Origin: Terebella lapidaria
Lineage: Eukaryota > Annelida > Polychaeta > Terebellida > Terebellidae
DNA length: 64,000 bases
NCBI GenBank assembly: GCA_949152475.1
Contig: OX424559.1
Span: forward strand, 17,887,809 to 17,951,808
Direction: 5' to 3'
Below are positions 28,987 through 40,540 of this stretch, one piece after another; position 1 is the stretch's first letter, and each line of letters starts with the position of its first letter. The position numbers were made by a program, and so were the translations under genes. Below the pieces are notes generated by a model. That model had not been told where the DNA came from. It saw nothing but the letters and a program-made list of their open reading frames with translations, and ran no database searches.

Positions 28987-28992
28987 ACTCAC
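28987..28992 (-). other. Candidate 5' splice donor GTGAGT
   Basis: On the minus strand the reading frame runs AACTTG then GTGAGT, a full consensus donor, in phase 0. If it is not used, the frame reads eight more codons to a TAA at 28,969-28,971. Confidence 0.5.
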
Positions 28993-31986
28993 CAAGTTCA
29001 GTTCTCCAAAGTTCAGGGCCTCGGTCAAAGACGTGGTGATTGGTTCTTCCACTGCAAAAACCACCTTGGATATTCCTCTTGAGGCCACAAATGCTCGATA
29101 ACGAGGGTTGTTGATACAGTGTCCCTCGGACGAATCTGATAGTAGGATTTCTTTACTGCTGACGAGAATGCATACTCTCCTGTCCATCCCAACAAAATTG
29201 TCCAGGCTGTCGATGGTTAGTCCAGTCACCGGGAACTTTGCTGCATCGTGGACATTAATGTTCTCCAGCTACTTTGCTGCAATTGCTCCTAGGCGTTTGA
29301 CGTCCTTATTTGTGTCTCGAGTGTCCAATAAAATGACCACATCTCTGGCTTCATAACTGTTTGACTGATTGATCAAAACTTTCATGGGATCTATCAGCTC
29401 ACGGATGAATTTGATGAAACTGTTGTTTTCACCAACACTCCACATGTCTGAAAACCTTCGAACTTCAACATCGTCCCCATTTTCTGTGTTTGAGCAGGAA
29501 ATGCGTGAATGATCTGGGAAATTAGACATTCTGGCAAACGTTGACTTGATGAAAGTTGTCACTTTGCGGCTGTTCCTGTGAACCTCTGACAAGGTTCTCT
29601 GGTTCAAGTGGAGGTTGTGCTTCCCACAGTAGCGGAACATATATTGAGAAAGCATGTTTTTGTTGTGTTTGTAGTTGTGATAGATGCTGTCTCCAAACAC
29701 CACCAAGCTTATGTTTACTGATAGTCGTATGTATTCAAACAGCTTTTCCCATGTTGATTCCACATATTGAATTTGTTGGAAATCATCAAATATCAGATGC
29801 TTTATTGATGAGAAACTGTTCTGGTCAATAAGTTGTGAGAGTTCTACATCATCTGTGACGACAAATATGCAGTTCGGTTGTAGGCCTTGGTGAATGAGGA
29901 AGTTCTTAAAAGATTTCGTTGTACAAATATACCCATAATCACCACATTGCTTGCACAAAAATATTGCCATATATGTCTTCCCAGATCCAGGAGGTCCCTG
30001 AATGTAGTTGAATCTTTCAATACCAAATTGAAGAATTGTTTCAATCTGCTGAGCTGTCAGAATGAAGCTGTGTTCATCTCCGAATATGGTTTTTATTCTG
30101 GTTTCCTTCTCGAGGATTGCTGCCGCGAGACAAGTTTTTATCTCTGTAATCTTACCTCGGAGCATCGGAACTGGACATGTCGATAGTGTGCATATTGGTG
30201 GAGTTGCTTCTCCTCTGCCTAGAATGTACACTCGGGCTTCCACGTGAAGACTGCTAATGCTTTCTGTCTTGTACCGTTGATTGTACAACATGGTTCTCTT
30301 TGTGAGGCGCCCAGACAAAAACACATATTCCCAGACAGTGTTGATTTTGCATGTGCCATTGTCGACTATTGCCCAGAGTAGCACATTGCCAGCCTCATCA
30401 ATTGCAAACACATCAAAAACGTGTCCTTCTGGTTTCTTTATGGTACGTTCTGCCTGCAAAATCCGTGGCCATGTGGATGTTGCAATACCAAAACCCTTCC
30501 ATCTCGCCTGCACTGCCTGCATGTGAATGATAGCATTTTTCATGTCTACTGGTTGTTTTTCTGTGACATTCAACAGTGTTTCTCTGCATGGCGTGATATT
30601 CATAGGAGACGACATTTCAAATATCCTGCTTTGACTCGCTAGGATAGCAGCATTATTCATGAGGTCTGGACTTGTTTGTCCAAGTGGTTCATTCCAGTGT
30701 GACCCATGAACTGACCAGGAGAGAGAGTCCCTGGCTTTGAGGACTTCTTCCTTGTCATGATCTTCCCTGTACCTTGTTTTTTTTCTCGATTGTCCAGCCG
30801 CAGATATGTTTTGGGTAGGATCCTTGGACTTACTGCTGGATGATTTCTTTGTATGTGTAATCGAGTGTGAAACTTTGATTCGAGTGCCAAGTGGACTTTG
30901 AGAATATTGTGTCGCCATTGTGGTATGTGATGCTGTGACAGCAAGGCGCCAAGACAAATGTGACAAACTGTGTACTTCCCCAGTTTCTGCAACAGAGTAA
31001 GTCTCTGGAAGGTGATCGAACACACCTCCATGAAAATGCTGGAACTCTATCAGTATGACTCGCCGTCGTTCCTTGAGATCTTCAGGGGATCTGTTCTGAA
31101 CCTCTATGAACTTTATTTCCCAGTCCCTGCCACGCACTGGTGCTCTGCTGCCATCACCCCACAGCCTCAGGTTACCAGAATGGTCTTGCAGGACGTGTAT
31201 TTCAAGGAATTCAGCCAGCTCCTCTTCCTCACTTTCATTTATGATTTGCCCTCTGACCCTGTTACTTCCTGACTGCTTGTCTTCCTCAACACCAATGGCA
31301 ATGTATCCACCCTGGGGCATGTTCGGCAATGCAAACAGGGTTTTGGATGTTCTGTCCTCTGCCAATCTTTTTTTCATCGTTGCCAGATCCTTTGCTGCCT
31401 CCCAGTACTTATACTCCACATTGGGGCCTTCCGGTGTGGTTACTTCATCATCATACCACAACTCCTGGTGCAGAGGAGTGGAAGTTTGTTGCTGTGATGT
31501 ACGAGATATGATATCCTGGATGCTGTCAACATCATTGACTTGAATGGTACCTGCCAATCCACGGACGAAGAGGCCACTTCTCACTGTTATCAATTTATCG
31601 GATTTCACAGCACGTAAAACGAGGGGGTAATCTCCTGAGATGTGCACACATCGCATCATTGTCTGCCTTGGTATGAAGGTTGTCAAAACTTCTTCTAGGT
31701 TGCGCTTCCATCTGTCCAGAGTGTCCTCATGTGGCTGTACACGCTCTTTACTATGAATCTCAATGATGCCACCTGATGTGTTCAAAAGCGCCGTTAGGAT
31801 CTGCTTGAGATGTGTCACTCCTTGATCATCTTTCAGTTTCCGTGTGAAGTTCACATATATTCTGAAGCAGTATTCCGCACAGGTCAAGTTATCTGGTGAG
31901 ACAACGTATTGCTTGAGATGAGGCACTGGTGTGGATGCTGCAGGTCCTCCAATGGCATTGCCAGCAGATGCAGAAGCTGATGCCAT
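28993..31986 (-). CDS. Schlafen-family protein (SLFN core plus helicase-like domain), interrupted by an in-frame TAG
   Basis: One exon encodes 998 codons. I start at the ATG at 31,984-31,986; two codons of the same frame precede it. Residues about 28-150 and 183-345 look like the two lobes of the Schlafen core (AlbA_2 fold): NTSGGIIEIHSK at 69-80, PEGPNVEYK with the E-x4-E pair E186/E191, and GGYIAIG at 226-232. In mammalian SLFN11 and SLFN13 the equivalent glutamates belong to the tRNA/rRNA endonuclease site; I could not place the third acidic residue. A basic linker (375-412) leads to SLSWSVHGSHW (420-430), perhaps the SWADL region. The C-terminal SF1-helicase-like part has Walker A GPPGSGKT (664-671), Walker B LIFDDFQ (731-737), VVFGD (762-766) and a QRTLSEVHRNS motif (796-806). 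TAG replaces codon 906, yet the frame continues with TIDSLDNFVGMD (924-935), the expected motif V/VI area. The length fits long Schlafens. The role is probably RNA cleavage or innate defence, by family inference. It may be a pseudogene or a null allele. Confidence 0.9.
29269..29271 (-). other. In-frame TAG stop inside the Schlafen helicase domain
   Basis: The minus-strand codons read GCA GCA AAG TAG CTG GAG AAC. Downstream, the same frame is open for 92 codons to the donor and encodes conserved-looking helicase sequence. One base change is enough to explain it. A GCAGCAAAGT direct repeat flanks the stop at 36-bp spacing; excising one copy would be in frame, but 36 nt is too short for an intron. 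Confidence 0.9.
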
Positions 31987-32245
31987 TTTCAAAATGTCTC
32001 TGCTGCAATTGATATTTCCATATATTATTGAATTTTGACATCATGTAACATCAACAAATTTAATTTTTGAATTCATATTCGCTCGTTTATTACAGACTGA
32101 AATTTATTTGTTGATCGCTTGAAGTTCTAAAAAAGACCTTGTCAAGATCTGATGTATTTTGATATGTAACCTTGCACATTTTATTCTGTATTTTGTTATA
32201 GTATTGGAACAAAAACTTTTGGGTAGGAAAGGTATTGGTCGCGCA
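31987..32245 (-). other. Upstream flank of the Schlafen-like gene
   Basis: AT-rich. On the minus strand AATTGCAGCAG lies 13-16 nt before the ATG and could be an acceptor joining a 5' UTR exon, but the pyrimidine tract is poor. No clear TATA box or core promoter is seen. Confidence 0.3.
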
Positions 32246-32420
32246 GTTTGTCACCATTTGTACATTATAATGATCTGGTGTAAGTCAAGGGCTGAGGACG
32301 GTTTGTCACCATTTGTACATTATAGGGATCTGGTGTAAGTCAAGGGCTGAGGACAGTTTGTCACCATTTGTACATTATAGGGATCTGGTGTAAGTCAAGG
32401 GCTGAGGACAGTTCATCACA
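32246..32420 (+). repeat. 55-bp tandem repeat, about 3 copies
   Basis: GTTTGTCACCATTTGTACAT starts at 32,246, 32,301 and 32,356, exactly 55 bp apart, each ending in GGGCTGAGGAC. A fourth copy at 32,411 breaks down after GTTCATCAC. The copies are nearly identical, so the expansion is recent. Confidence 0.95.
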
Positions 32421-35400
32421 ATTTTTTTTGAGTGAGTCTGTACATCATTTCTTTATGTTGAGAGGTCCTAGAAATATATCACACCAAAGAACTTCTACCA
32501 AACAAATACATGAACTTTTTAACCTGTACACAACACACCACTATCACATGAACAAATATGATTGTGTGGTGTTATAAGTTCATATAAGTACTATAAGTTC
32601 AACTTTTCAACAATTTTTTGGCCCTTTTGAAATATATTTTTCCTTAGAAAATTTCGCCCAATTTATCCTTCAAAATGGGAGCTGTATGGAGTAAACTTCT
32701 GGAACACTTCAAAATAGGGCCTAAATATTGTAACATTCAAATAGGAAATCATATATTACGGTTCCAGAGGATGACCTTGAATTTGACTTTCAATGACCTC
32801 GAAAGTCAGAACGCCCTTTTGGTAAAAAAAACTGTCAATTGCTGACTTAGGCGGCCATATGTTTTGTTTCCTTCATTATATGGTAATGGAAGCTGTATGG
32901 AGTAAAATCCTTGAACACTTTAACCCTTTCACTGCCAAAAACTGTTTCAGACCTTGTATCCCATTGCCAAATTATTTTGAAGAAATTATAAAGTATACAT
33001 TTAAATGACATATATATTGTGAAACATTTTCCATTATAATAAAATCTAAAGTGGGAATGTTCTGAGTACAATGTATAGAATTTAAGTTTCAAAATTACAC
33101 TATTGGGACATAAATTTAATGTTAGTGTATCATGTTTCAATTTGCCCTGATTTCCCCTAATTTTGGTTGACTAAAGTCGCCTCCGGCAGTGAACCCCCCT
33201 GTCAACTAAAGTCGCATCCGGAAATCCAATAACTATTATATTGAGTATTCATGACGTCACACGAGTAAATTGCTTTAATTATCTACCTTTGGAGTCTTTA
33301 TTTGAATGAACCATGCATAGTATTCTCAAATAGAAAAATGATAATAGAAAACATACCACACCCATAAGATGTTTCTGGGACCATGGCAACCATACTCTAC
33401 ATGTAGCGCAGAGCAATATGGTTGCTAGGTGGTTTAATTCCGAACCAGTATGGAAAATGAAATTTAAAATTATTGAATAGATTTCTGAAAAGGTCCTCAT
33501 TCACATTTTCACCAGTGGCTCTTAATTCTTAATTCAATATTGGCTCTGAATTCAATATTCGTGAGGTGGAGCCCCTAGCAACCACAGTTGTTATGGGACA
33601 TATCTCAAGAATAGTTACCTTGGCAACAAATTTTATAAATTAAACATTGATTATATCTCATGCTACACAAAATGCATGCCAAATAAAGCACATGTTATCG
33701 ACATACATGGTTAAAACTAGAAGTTATATTAGCCTAACTAACTCGCAATACCTTTCTGACCTCATGAATACTAGCACCACATGAATTATAGTGGGTGATT
33801 AGGTAACAAGAATTATCAGAAAATTTCCACTAAAACTGTCACACCTTCATGATTAAAAGGGATATTGGCATGCTGTAAAAACTATTATTATCCATCAGAT
33901 TTACTCGCTCATTTGTCAGAAATAAGTATCCTGATTTTAGCCGGACATTAAAGTAAAAATGTCATTTTCACCTTAATTTAGCTATCATTTTTGGATCGAC
34001 AGGGCAAAATTTTCGCCAGTCAATATTTTATAGATTTTAAAGTATTTACTATTTATGTGGTAACGGGTGGACAACCCCGATATGCAACATTCGTGAGAGC
34101 GTTACTGCCATCGTCTTTTCTCGTTGCAGAAATCAATCAATATTTTCAGCGTGGAATTACGGATGTCTACGGAAGCGTATATTTGCCACTCTTGAGAAAG
34201 CCGACCAAATCGGGTTTGTCACAAGGTGCGGTTTTATCATACAGCAGCATTAGCTGTAATCTCTGGTAGTTTATCTTTTGAGGAGCAGCTTGCCCATGCA
34301 TGGATTGATTGCTAACATTGAGTATTATGTCACAGACTCACACTACAACACAACTAAGTAGCAAATACTGAGCAACAGTAATGGTCAACTCGACAAAAAT
34401 TACAGGTGAGACTCGATTTCTGCAAAAACAAGCTCCATCCCAGTAATGGAGATTAGTGATGATTATTTAGGACGAATATTTCCGTGGGAGGGAATTTGAG
34501 AGAGTTTTACAATATGAGTTCATGGTTTCGAGTGTCCTCTTATGTTATTAGCACACTGATCAACAGGCTCCAATTGGAATAGCATTTGTTTGGATGATTT
34601 TTTTTTACAGAGAAATGGCTTCTGTGTTCACTCATCCTTTATGTGTATGTGTTCACTCAGCCTCAAGTATTGGTTCGCGTCTCATTCGTCCCCGTGGCCG
34701 CACATGTCTTGTGCCGACAGCTTTGAGAATCATATGGTGAGGAAAAATGAGTAAATAATGAAAATAGTTAGATTCTGAAATGGGCGGTAATATTTTCATT
34801 TTACAGGAAAGCAATCAGAGCATCTAGTTGCATATTGCATAAAAAATCGACGAGTTATCGATATTGACTTCCGTATTATATTTGGGATAATGTATGGTTA
34901 TCAATGGAACATTTCAATGGATTATTATTTCATTTTGCGTAAACTGTGTCCATTATTTAAGGACCTAGACCAATGAACAATTGTCATAATGTTGAAGAAC
35001 AATGATGTCACAATGACGATATAGATAGCGGGGTGTATTTCTTCTTGGGACACAATGAAAAAACTGTACCTTAACTGGACTCTGTATTGTCATATCGCGT
35101 GGATGATACTAAAGGTGGCACAGTGGATTTCGTATTGTCACATGATATGCATGATACTAAAGGTGGAAGACTCTGGACCCTGTTATCGTCCGTCGTCGAT
35201 ATACTGGTTTTCCTTATATTGAAGTGACCTTCATTTTGGTGATAAATGATACATATTTATGGAAATAACATGTTAACATAAGAAAATAATATATTATAGG
35301 AAAGTTACTAGAAACAGTATGCGTTTGATTGCATGTAATAGCATTTTTGCATTATCTTTTTTATAACTATGGTGCGATATTTTCCGCTTATTTTATTGTG

Positions 35401-36589
35401 TGATATTTAATGGATTTACATTTCCTGGATTATCTGACACAGTCACAATGCCCAAACATTCCCACCATAATCAGAGTTCCATTTCCCAATACGTGTATCT
35501 TGTTTCGGCGAATTCCAGTTTAATGGAATTGAACAAAAAACATCTGCATATTATCTATTTTTTTATCAGCAGTTTTATCATCACCATAGCTAAAGAGTAA
35601 TAACAAGAAGAAAAAAAATCATGTGATACCAGTATTTGGAATTATTAATCATAAGTTTTGGCCATTGCAACACCTAATCAGGATTGATGTTGGATTGTTT
35701 TTTGGTTTGATGGGTATATTATACATAATATTCATTAGCTGGACTATAGTGACGGTAAATTTACCCACCAATCAAAAGACAACCATCAAACTGGAAACTG
35801 CGAAAACAAGAGACACGTATTAGGAGAGGGTGACAATTTTACAGTGTAATGATTGAGTGAATTCAGTGAACTACAAGGATTTTTTCACAACAAATTAAAA
35901 TGTAGAATAGTAATGGGATAAATGTTTTCCAGGAAAAAAAATTCTGGGAACATTTTTAGGGAGCGTGGCTAGATTATAGAGATTATAAAGGTTCGGAAAC
36001 ATTCATATACCCTACAAATATCATGAACAGTTATTTGGAACTCATCAGTGAATTCAAAATGATGACATTCTATTCAGAAGGAATACATTTATCACTCATG
36101 GATTGGTGTATTTCAAAGAGATTCTATGCCATGAAATTCATACTCAAATATAATATCAATGTGAAATTTCAGAATCCCCTCCCCCTGAAAAAGGAAGAGG
36201 TAAAGAAAGACTCAGGCATGGTGCTAAATTAAACTGTAACATGATTGAGATAACTATTAGTCCAGGGCTTTTATGGCCCAAATGGGGTCAGATAGGAAAA
36301 AATCGCAACACTACATATCATTTGTGATTTGATTACATGAATATATGCTGAACAACTTATCGAAAGTCTAAAGCTCTCAAAATATAGGAAGTTGGACAAA
36401 ATCACAATTCTTTGGACCCGTCATTTGAGTAATTTTCCGCACCATTTCGCCATGTCAGAAATTAGTCTACTGTCAGGGTTTGGGGGTAGAAATTTGGGTG
36501 TCATGTTGAATTTTTGCACAGAGACTCTGGAGACCATATCAATAACCCACAAAAAAGTCACCATCAATCATCAAATAGTTTAAAATAAT
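32421..36589. other. Non-coding AT-rich region with dispersed-repeat fragments
   Basis: No gene was recognised; open frames are short and lack codon bias or splice context. Related fragments sit at 32,670-32,710 and 32,885-32,925 (both with AGCTGTATGGAGTAAA). A pair of AAAGTCGC..CCGG segments lies at 33,173-33,225. A segment at 33,240-33,630 rich in GTTGCTAGG and GGCAACC words partly matches 37,560-37,950 in the other orientation. Confidence 0.6.
33614..33627 (+). promoter_or_regulatory. Perfect RFX X-box match
   Basis: GTTACCTTGGCAAC fits the X-box consensus GTNRCC-N2-RGYAAC. Half-site-like words occur nearby (CCATGGCAACC at about 33,380; GGTTGCTAGG at about 33,420). No transcription start is visible, so function is unproven. 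Confidence 0.3.
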
Positions 36590-36990
36590 AAGTGAGATAT
36601 TAGCCATTTTGTCCTGTGACCTTGAAATTGAATTCAAAGATCAAATTCAAATTCATGACAATAATCTGCATATATCATTTCCTATATGTTCATAATTGAT
36701 TCCTAAGCTGTAAAGTCCATAACAAATGTCCTGTGGCCTTGAAAATGAGGTCAAAGGTCAAGTTCAAGGTATTTAGAATATTCAGTATATATCATTTCCT
36801 ATATGTCCACAATTGATTGATAAGCTGTAAAGTCGATGATAAGCGAGATATAAGCCATTTTGTGCTCTGACCTTGAAACTGAGGTCAAATTCAAGGTCAC
36901 GCGATATTCAGCATAATATAATTTCCTATATGTCCACAATTGATTCCTAATCTCTAATCTCAATATTAAGTGAGATATTAGGCATAATGT
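36590..36990 (+). repeat. Diverged tandem repeat of about 120 bp, 3 copies
   Basis: GTGAGATATTAGCCATTTTG, GACCTTGAAA, GGTCAAA and TCATTTCCTATATGTCCACA recur in the same order about every 120 bp, with the next copy starting near 36,960. The middle copy holds AGGTCAAAGGTCA at 36,748-36,760. Confidence 0.8.
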
Positions 36991-37149
36991 GTTCCATTAT
37001 AAAGCATAGGAGGATTTAACATGGGAAAGCCCTATTTGGGCCGAGTTTGGGCCAAAATGGCCCACTTCTAGCGATTCAAGTGCAACGAAATTTATAGACA
37101 TCATAGGAGTACATATGGGGAGTGTTATATATCAAAAAGAAAAAAGTTA

Positions 37150-37420
37150 CTGAACAGATTTTCAAGAAATGGTTGCCAAACTCCAAAATCAGGCATTTTT
37201 CGTTGAAAACGGCCGCCATTTTGAAAAAAATACAAAAATAAAAGAACTAAAAAAATATCTCCTTCAATTATTTTCAGGCATGTTTGTGAAAAATTTCAGA
37301 AAAATTCGCCCGTAAACAAAAAAAAAATAAAAATGTGGACGAGGACGACGACAACGACGGACGACAGACGACGGACGCAACACCATGCCGATAGGTTATC
37401 GGATCATAGGTCCGGTAACC
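37150..37420. repeat. Dispersed element remnant with a GACGAC-rich end
   Basis: A purine-rich and A-rich stretch leads to GACGAGGACGACGACAACGA and then ATGCCGATAGGTTATCGG, which contains the palindrome CCGATAGGTTATCGG. Tails of this kind are common in invertebrate dispersed repeats. No open frame of note. Confidence 0.5.
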
Positions 37421-38069
37421 TAAAAACTCTGTTAATAGTTTGAAATTGTACAAGACAGCAACGCTGTTTTGGGCACCAGATTGCTCCCAGAATGTGTCTA
37501 AGACCATTTAGATGTAGCTTCTGGGGCCCCAGACCCCACGCCGGTATAGTTTGCGCCCAACCCCCACCCCAGTACTCATGACGTCATACCAGTACTATAA
37601 GATAATTAGTAACATAAAACTCTTGATATTAGACCTCTCAAGTTCACTTTAAGTCTGAAGAGCTATTATTGCATTTGACATTAGATTTAATCAGAATTTA
37701 ATTAAGTGATTCCGTCATCAAAGGAACCATGTCCATAATATTGCCCTTGGTTGCTAAGGGCCAAAACTTCACGAATATGATAATGTTTCGTCAAAAAACA
37801 TCATTGGTGCAGGTCTTTCATGGTAAAGATAAAATAAATGCCGTATCATCATGATAACACATTCTAGTTACGATTAGAGATCCTTAGCGACGGCGTTGCA
37901 ATGAGCAGTATCTAAGAAATGGTTGCTATGGCGATGTTTGATTTAACGTATTTATGGTATAATTTTCATTGTCATTTCACATGGCAATATATTTTGTCAT
38001 AATATATGTAATGAGCGAAGATTTTGCTTAAAACAGGGTACTGGTGTGACACCATCAATACACATTACA

Positions 38070-38112
38070 GGGGGGGGGGGGGGGTATAGGATTTTGGAAG
38101 GGGGGGGGGGGG
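38070..38112 (+). other. Two long G homopolymers
   Basis: Runs of 15 G (38,070-38,084) and 13 G (38,100-38,112) are separated by 15 nt. This is potential G-quadruplex DNA and a likely spot for length errors. Confidence 0.9.
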
Positions 38113-38148
38113 CCAAAACCTTTGTTTGACAGAGCGGCGAGCGAAGCG

Positions 38149-38500
38149 AGCTCATGGAGGCGGGGGGTCTGGGGCCCGCTCAAGGGCCCCGGACGCTGAA
38201 GGTTTATGCATCCCCAATGGTGTGTTCTAGGGCTCTCCTTGGACCTATTTCATGGGCTTGAAGAGTTTATGAATGCCTGATCTTGGGTGGATTGAGGGTT
38301 CTGAAGGAGGGCCAAGATTATGGAACATTGCGAAGCAAGTTGCCGAAGACCGAGGGTCTGAGGCCCGCTTAAGGGCCCAAGAAGCTAAAAGGGTATGCAT
38401 GCCCAGTGGTGTTTTTTATAGGTTTCCTATGGTTCATTCCCCATCCCCCTAAGAGTTTTTGCATGGCTAATTCTGCGCAGATCTGACATTTGAGGGAAGG
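38149..38500 (+). repeat. Tandem pair of a GC-rich dispersed repeat, about 189-bp offset
   Basis: GGTCTGGGGCCCGCTCAAGG at 38,166 is mirrored by GGTCTGAGGCCCGCTTAAGG at 38,355. TATGCATCCCCAATGGTGT and TATGCATGCCCAGTGGTGT follow at matching positions. A reverse-oriented relative lies at 41,695-41,870. Confidence 0.75.
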
Positions 38501-38578
38501 CCCATTTGTGAAATGTAAGTAAACCAGGAGAAACAAGCCCCTGTCGGCCCACCCGATTCATATTCCTGGTACGATAAG

Positions 38579-38608
38579 ATGGGTACCAGGTCGAAACCTG
38601 GTCCCCAT
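38579..38608. repeat. Short hairpin in a GGTACCAG-rich cluster
   Basis: ATGGGTACCAGGT pairs with ACCTGGTCCCCAT around a CGAA loop, giving 12 pairs and one mismatch. Further GGTACCAG or GTACCAGG words up to 38,680 suggest a small palindromic element. Confidence 0.6.
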
Positions 38609-38709
38609 CATAATGGGTACCAGATCGTCTTATGCGTATACTGTAATATATCTGGTGCCCATACAGTCGTACCAGGTGGGCATCATCAGTGCTGCTCTCT
38701 GGTGATTGG

Positions 38710-40034
38710 TCTACTTGTGATTATTCTGGGATGTAATATATTTCGGGAAATAATATTATATTCACTTCGATTCACACACCCATAAATGAGCCCATTAGTC
38801 ATGATTATAAGCCAATAAATGCTATTTCTGCGTCTACGTGTATGGTCAAGCATCAATATTATCTGTGCCGTTCAAAAATACGTGTAACGCGATGGTCGAG
38901 TGTAACTAGGCGTGTGTTTCAATCAGGGTTGCGTAACACAAATTTCATCGTAATGACAGGTCATTACTCAATATTTTGTTGGTGATGATACACGTGAATA
39001 TTCTAAAACGCAATTTTATCGAGTTACCTTATTATAACACATTTTACTATTTCAGAAAATTCCAGACCTAACAGCCCAAATTGATTGATATGTATCGGTG
39101 GCCTGGGTACCTACATGTATATGTTAAAAAAATCGATGTTATAAACTCTTATCACTCGATGTATGCCCTGTCATCGCGATGCATAAACATTGTGGGGTCG
39201 GTAATTTATCAAAATATAGACTGCTAGTATATTTCCCACGTAATTAGATAATTGACAACGCTTATCCCAGCTCATTTTCCGCAAGACATTCTCTCTAGAA
39301 GATATACATGACGATATCAAGAGGTAGCGCACGCACATTGTACTCAGTGAAGCCGTGCTAATGATGATTAGATCTATGGCAGTCCTGAAGGTTTTACGAT
39401 ACCCACAGATGTTTTATATGATACCGCTGCCAAGATACATTCTCCAATTTTTTTGGAAGCATAATCGAAACGATTGCTTTTTAAAATATATATATATATA
39501 ATAAGTATAGATTATTGTATTACTTAGTATATCTCGAACTTTCGCTTACTGGTGCGACCCGCTAGGCGATCACAATTAGTAGACATAGAATAACGCATTT
39601 ATTTACAATTCACTCCAGTCTGAATGCAGACTGTGCGATATTGGTCACTCAGACAGAACAGTATTATATTTATTGTACTCCGGACACTATTGTGTTCGGT
39701 ATCTGTGTGTCAATAGTTGGTTTAATAACTGTGCTATTTTTTCAGTAATGAGAGTCCGTTATGATAATTCAAAATTCCGAATCCTTGGGCGCACTTGAAA
39801 TAACATTGTCAGTTTTGACGGTATATCCGACCTATTGACTTAATATTGCTAGATTCAGTGTGTCCTGCTCTTGGCTCGTATATTGTCAGTATATCCTACT
39901 TGTGGAGTGATATCATCGGTACTTCCTACTTTTGGCCTAATATTATTAGTGTGTCTTGCCTCTGGCCTAATTTTTTTATTGCCTACATGTAATATTGTGC
40001 GTGTGTACGGAGCCGTATTGCTGCCAAGGGAGAA
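38710..40034. other. Non-coding region
   Basis: AT-rich with a short (TA)n run at 39,485-39,501. Between 39,840 and 39,990 loosely similar phrases (a verb of TGTCAGTRT plus CCTACTTTTGGC) recur every 40-60 bp and reappear at 40,280-40,380, a decayed tandem repeat. I see no gene. Confidence 0.5.
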
Positions 40035-40195
40035 ATTTATTTAACTCAAAATTTCGAGATAATAACTCAAAATTTCTGGATAATAACTCAAGATGAACTA
40101 AAAGTTACGAAATAAATCATATATAGTAGTATCTCAAAAATTTGGGTTAATATCCCGAAATTTCGAGTTGCATCTCGAAATTGTGCCTCCTACCT
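40035..40195. repeat. Small foldback element built of AACTCAAAATTTCGAG words
   Basis: Left half: ATTTAACTCAAAATTTCGAG and repeats. Right half carries the reverse form (AATTTCGAGTTGCATCTCG). This is the same design as the larger element at 40,541-41,432, but degenerate. Confidence 0.6.
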
Positions 40196-40540
40196 TGAGC
40201 TAATATTCCCAGTGTGACCTATTAATCATAGACATAGAATATACATGCATTCCTCTATTCTATGTTTTTGCTACTAATATTGTCAGTGTCCTATCGTATT
40301 ATTGCCTACTTTTGGCATATTAATGTCGATGCATCCTACTTTCGGTCTTATGTTGTCAGTGTGGCCTGTGTTTGGAGTGAATGTTGTTCATATGGTTTAC
40401 AATTGACCAACTATTGTTAAAGTGGTCTACATTTGGCCTAAAAACAGAGGAAAAGAACAACACACATTAGGAGATGACACGACTGCTAATTCATAGAAGA
40501 GAGTGTCGGTAAAAAAAACACTCTATCGGCTACAGAAAGA

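Noticed and set aside
33991..34269. 92-codon plus-strand frame
   Set aside because: No motif, no neighbouring exon, and it lies within repeat-scarred AT-rich DNA.
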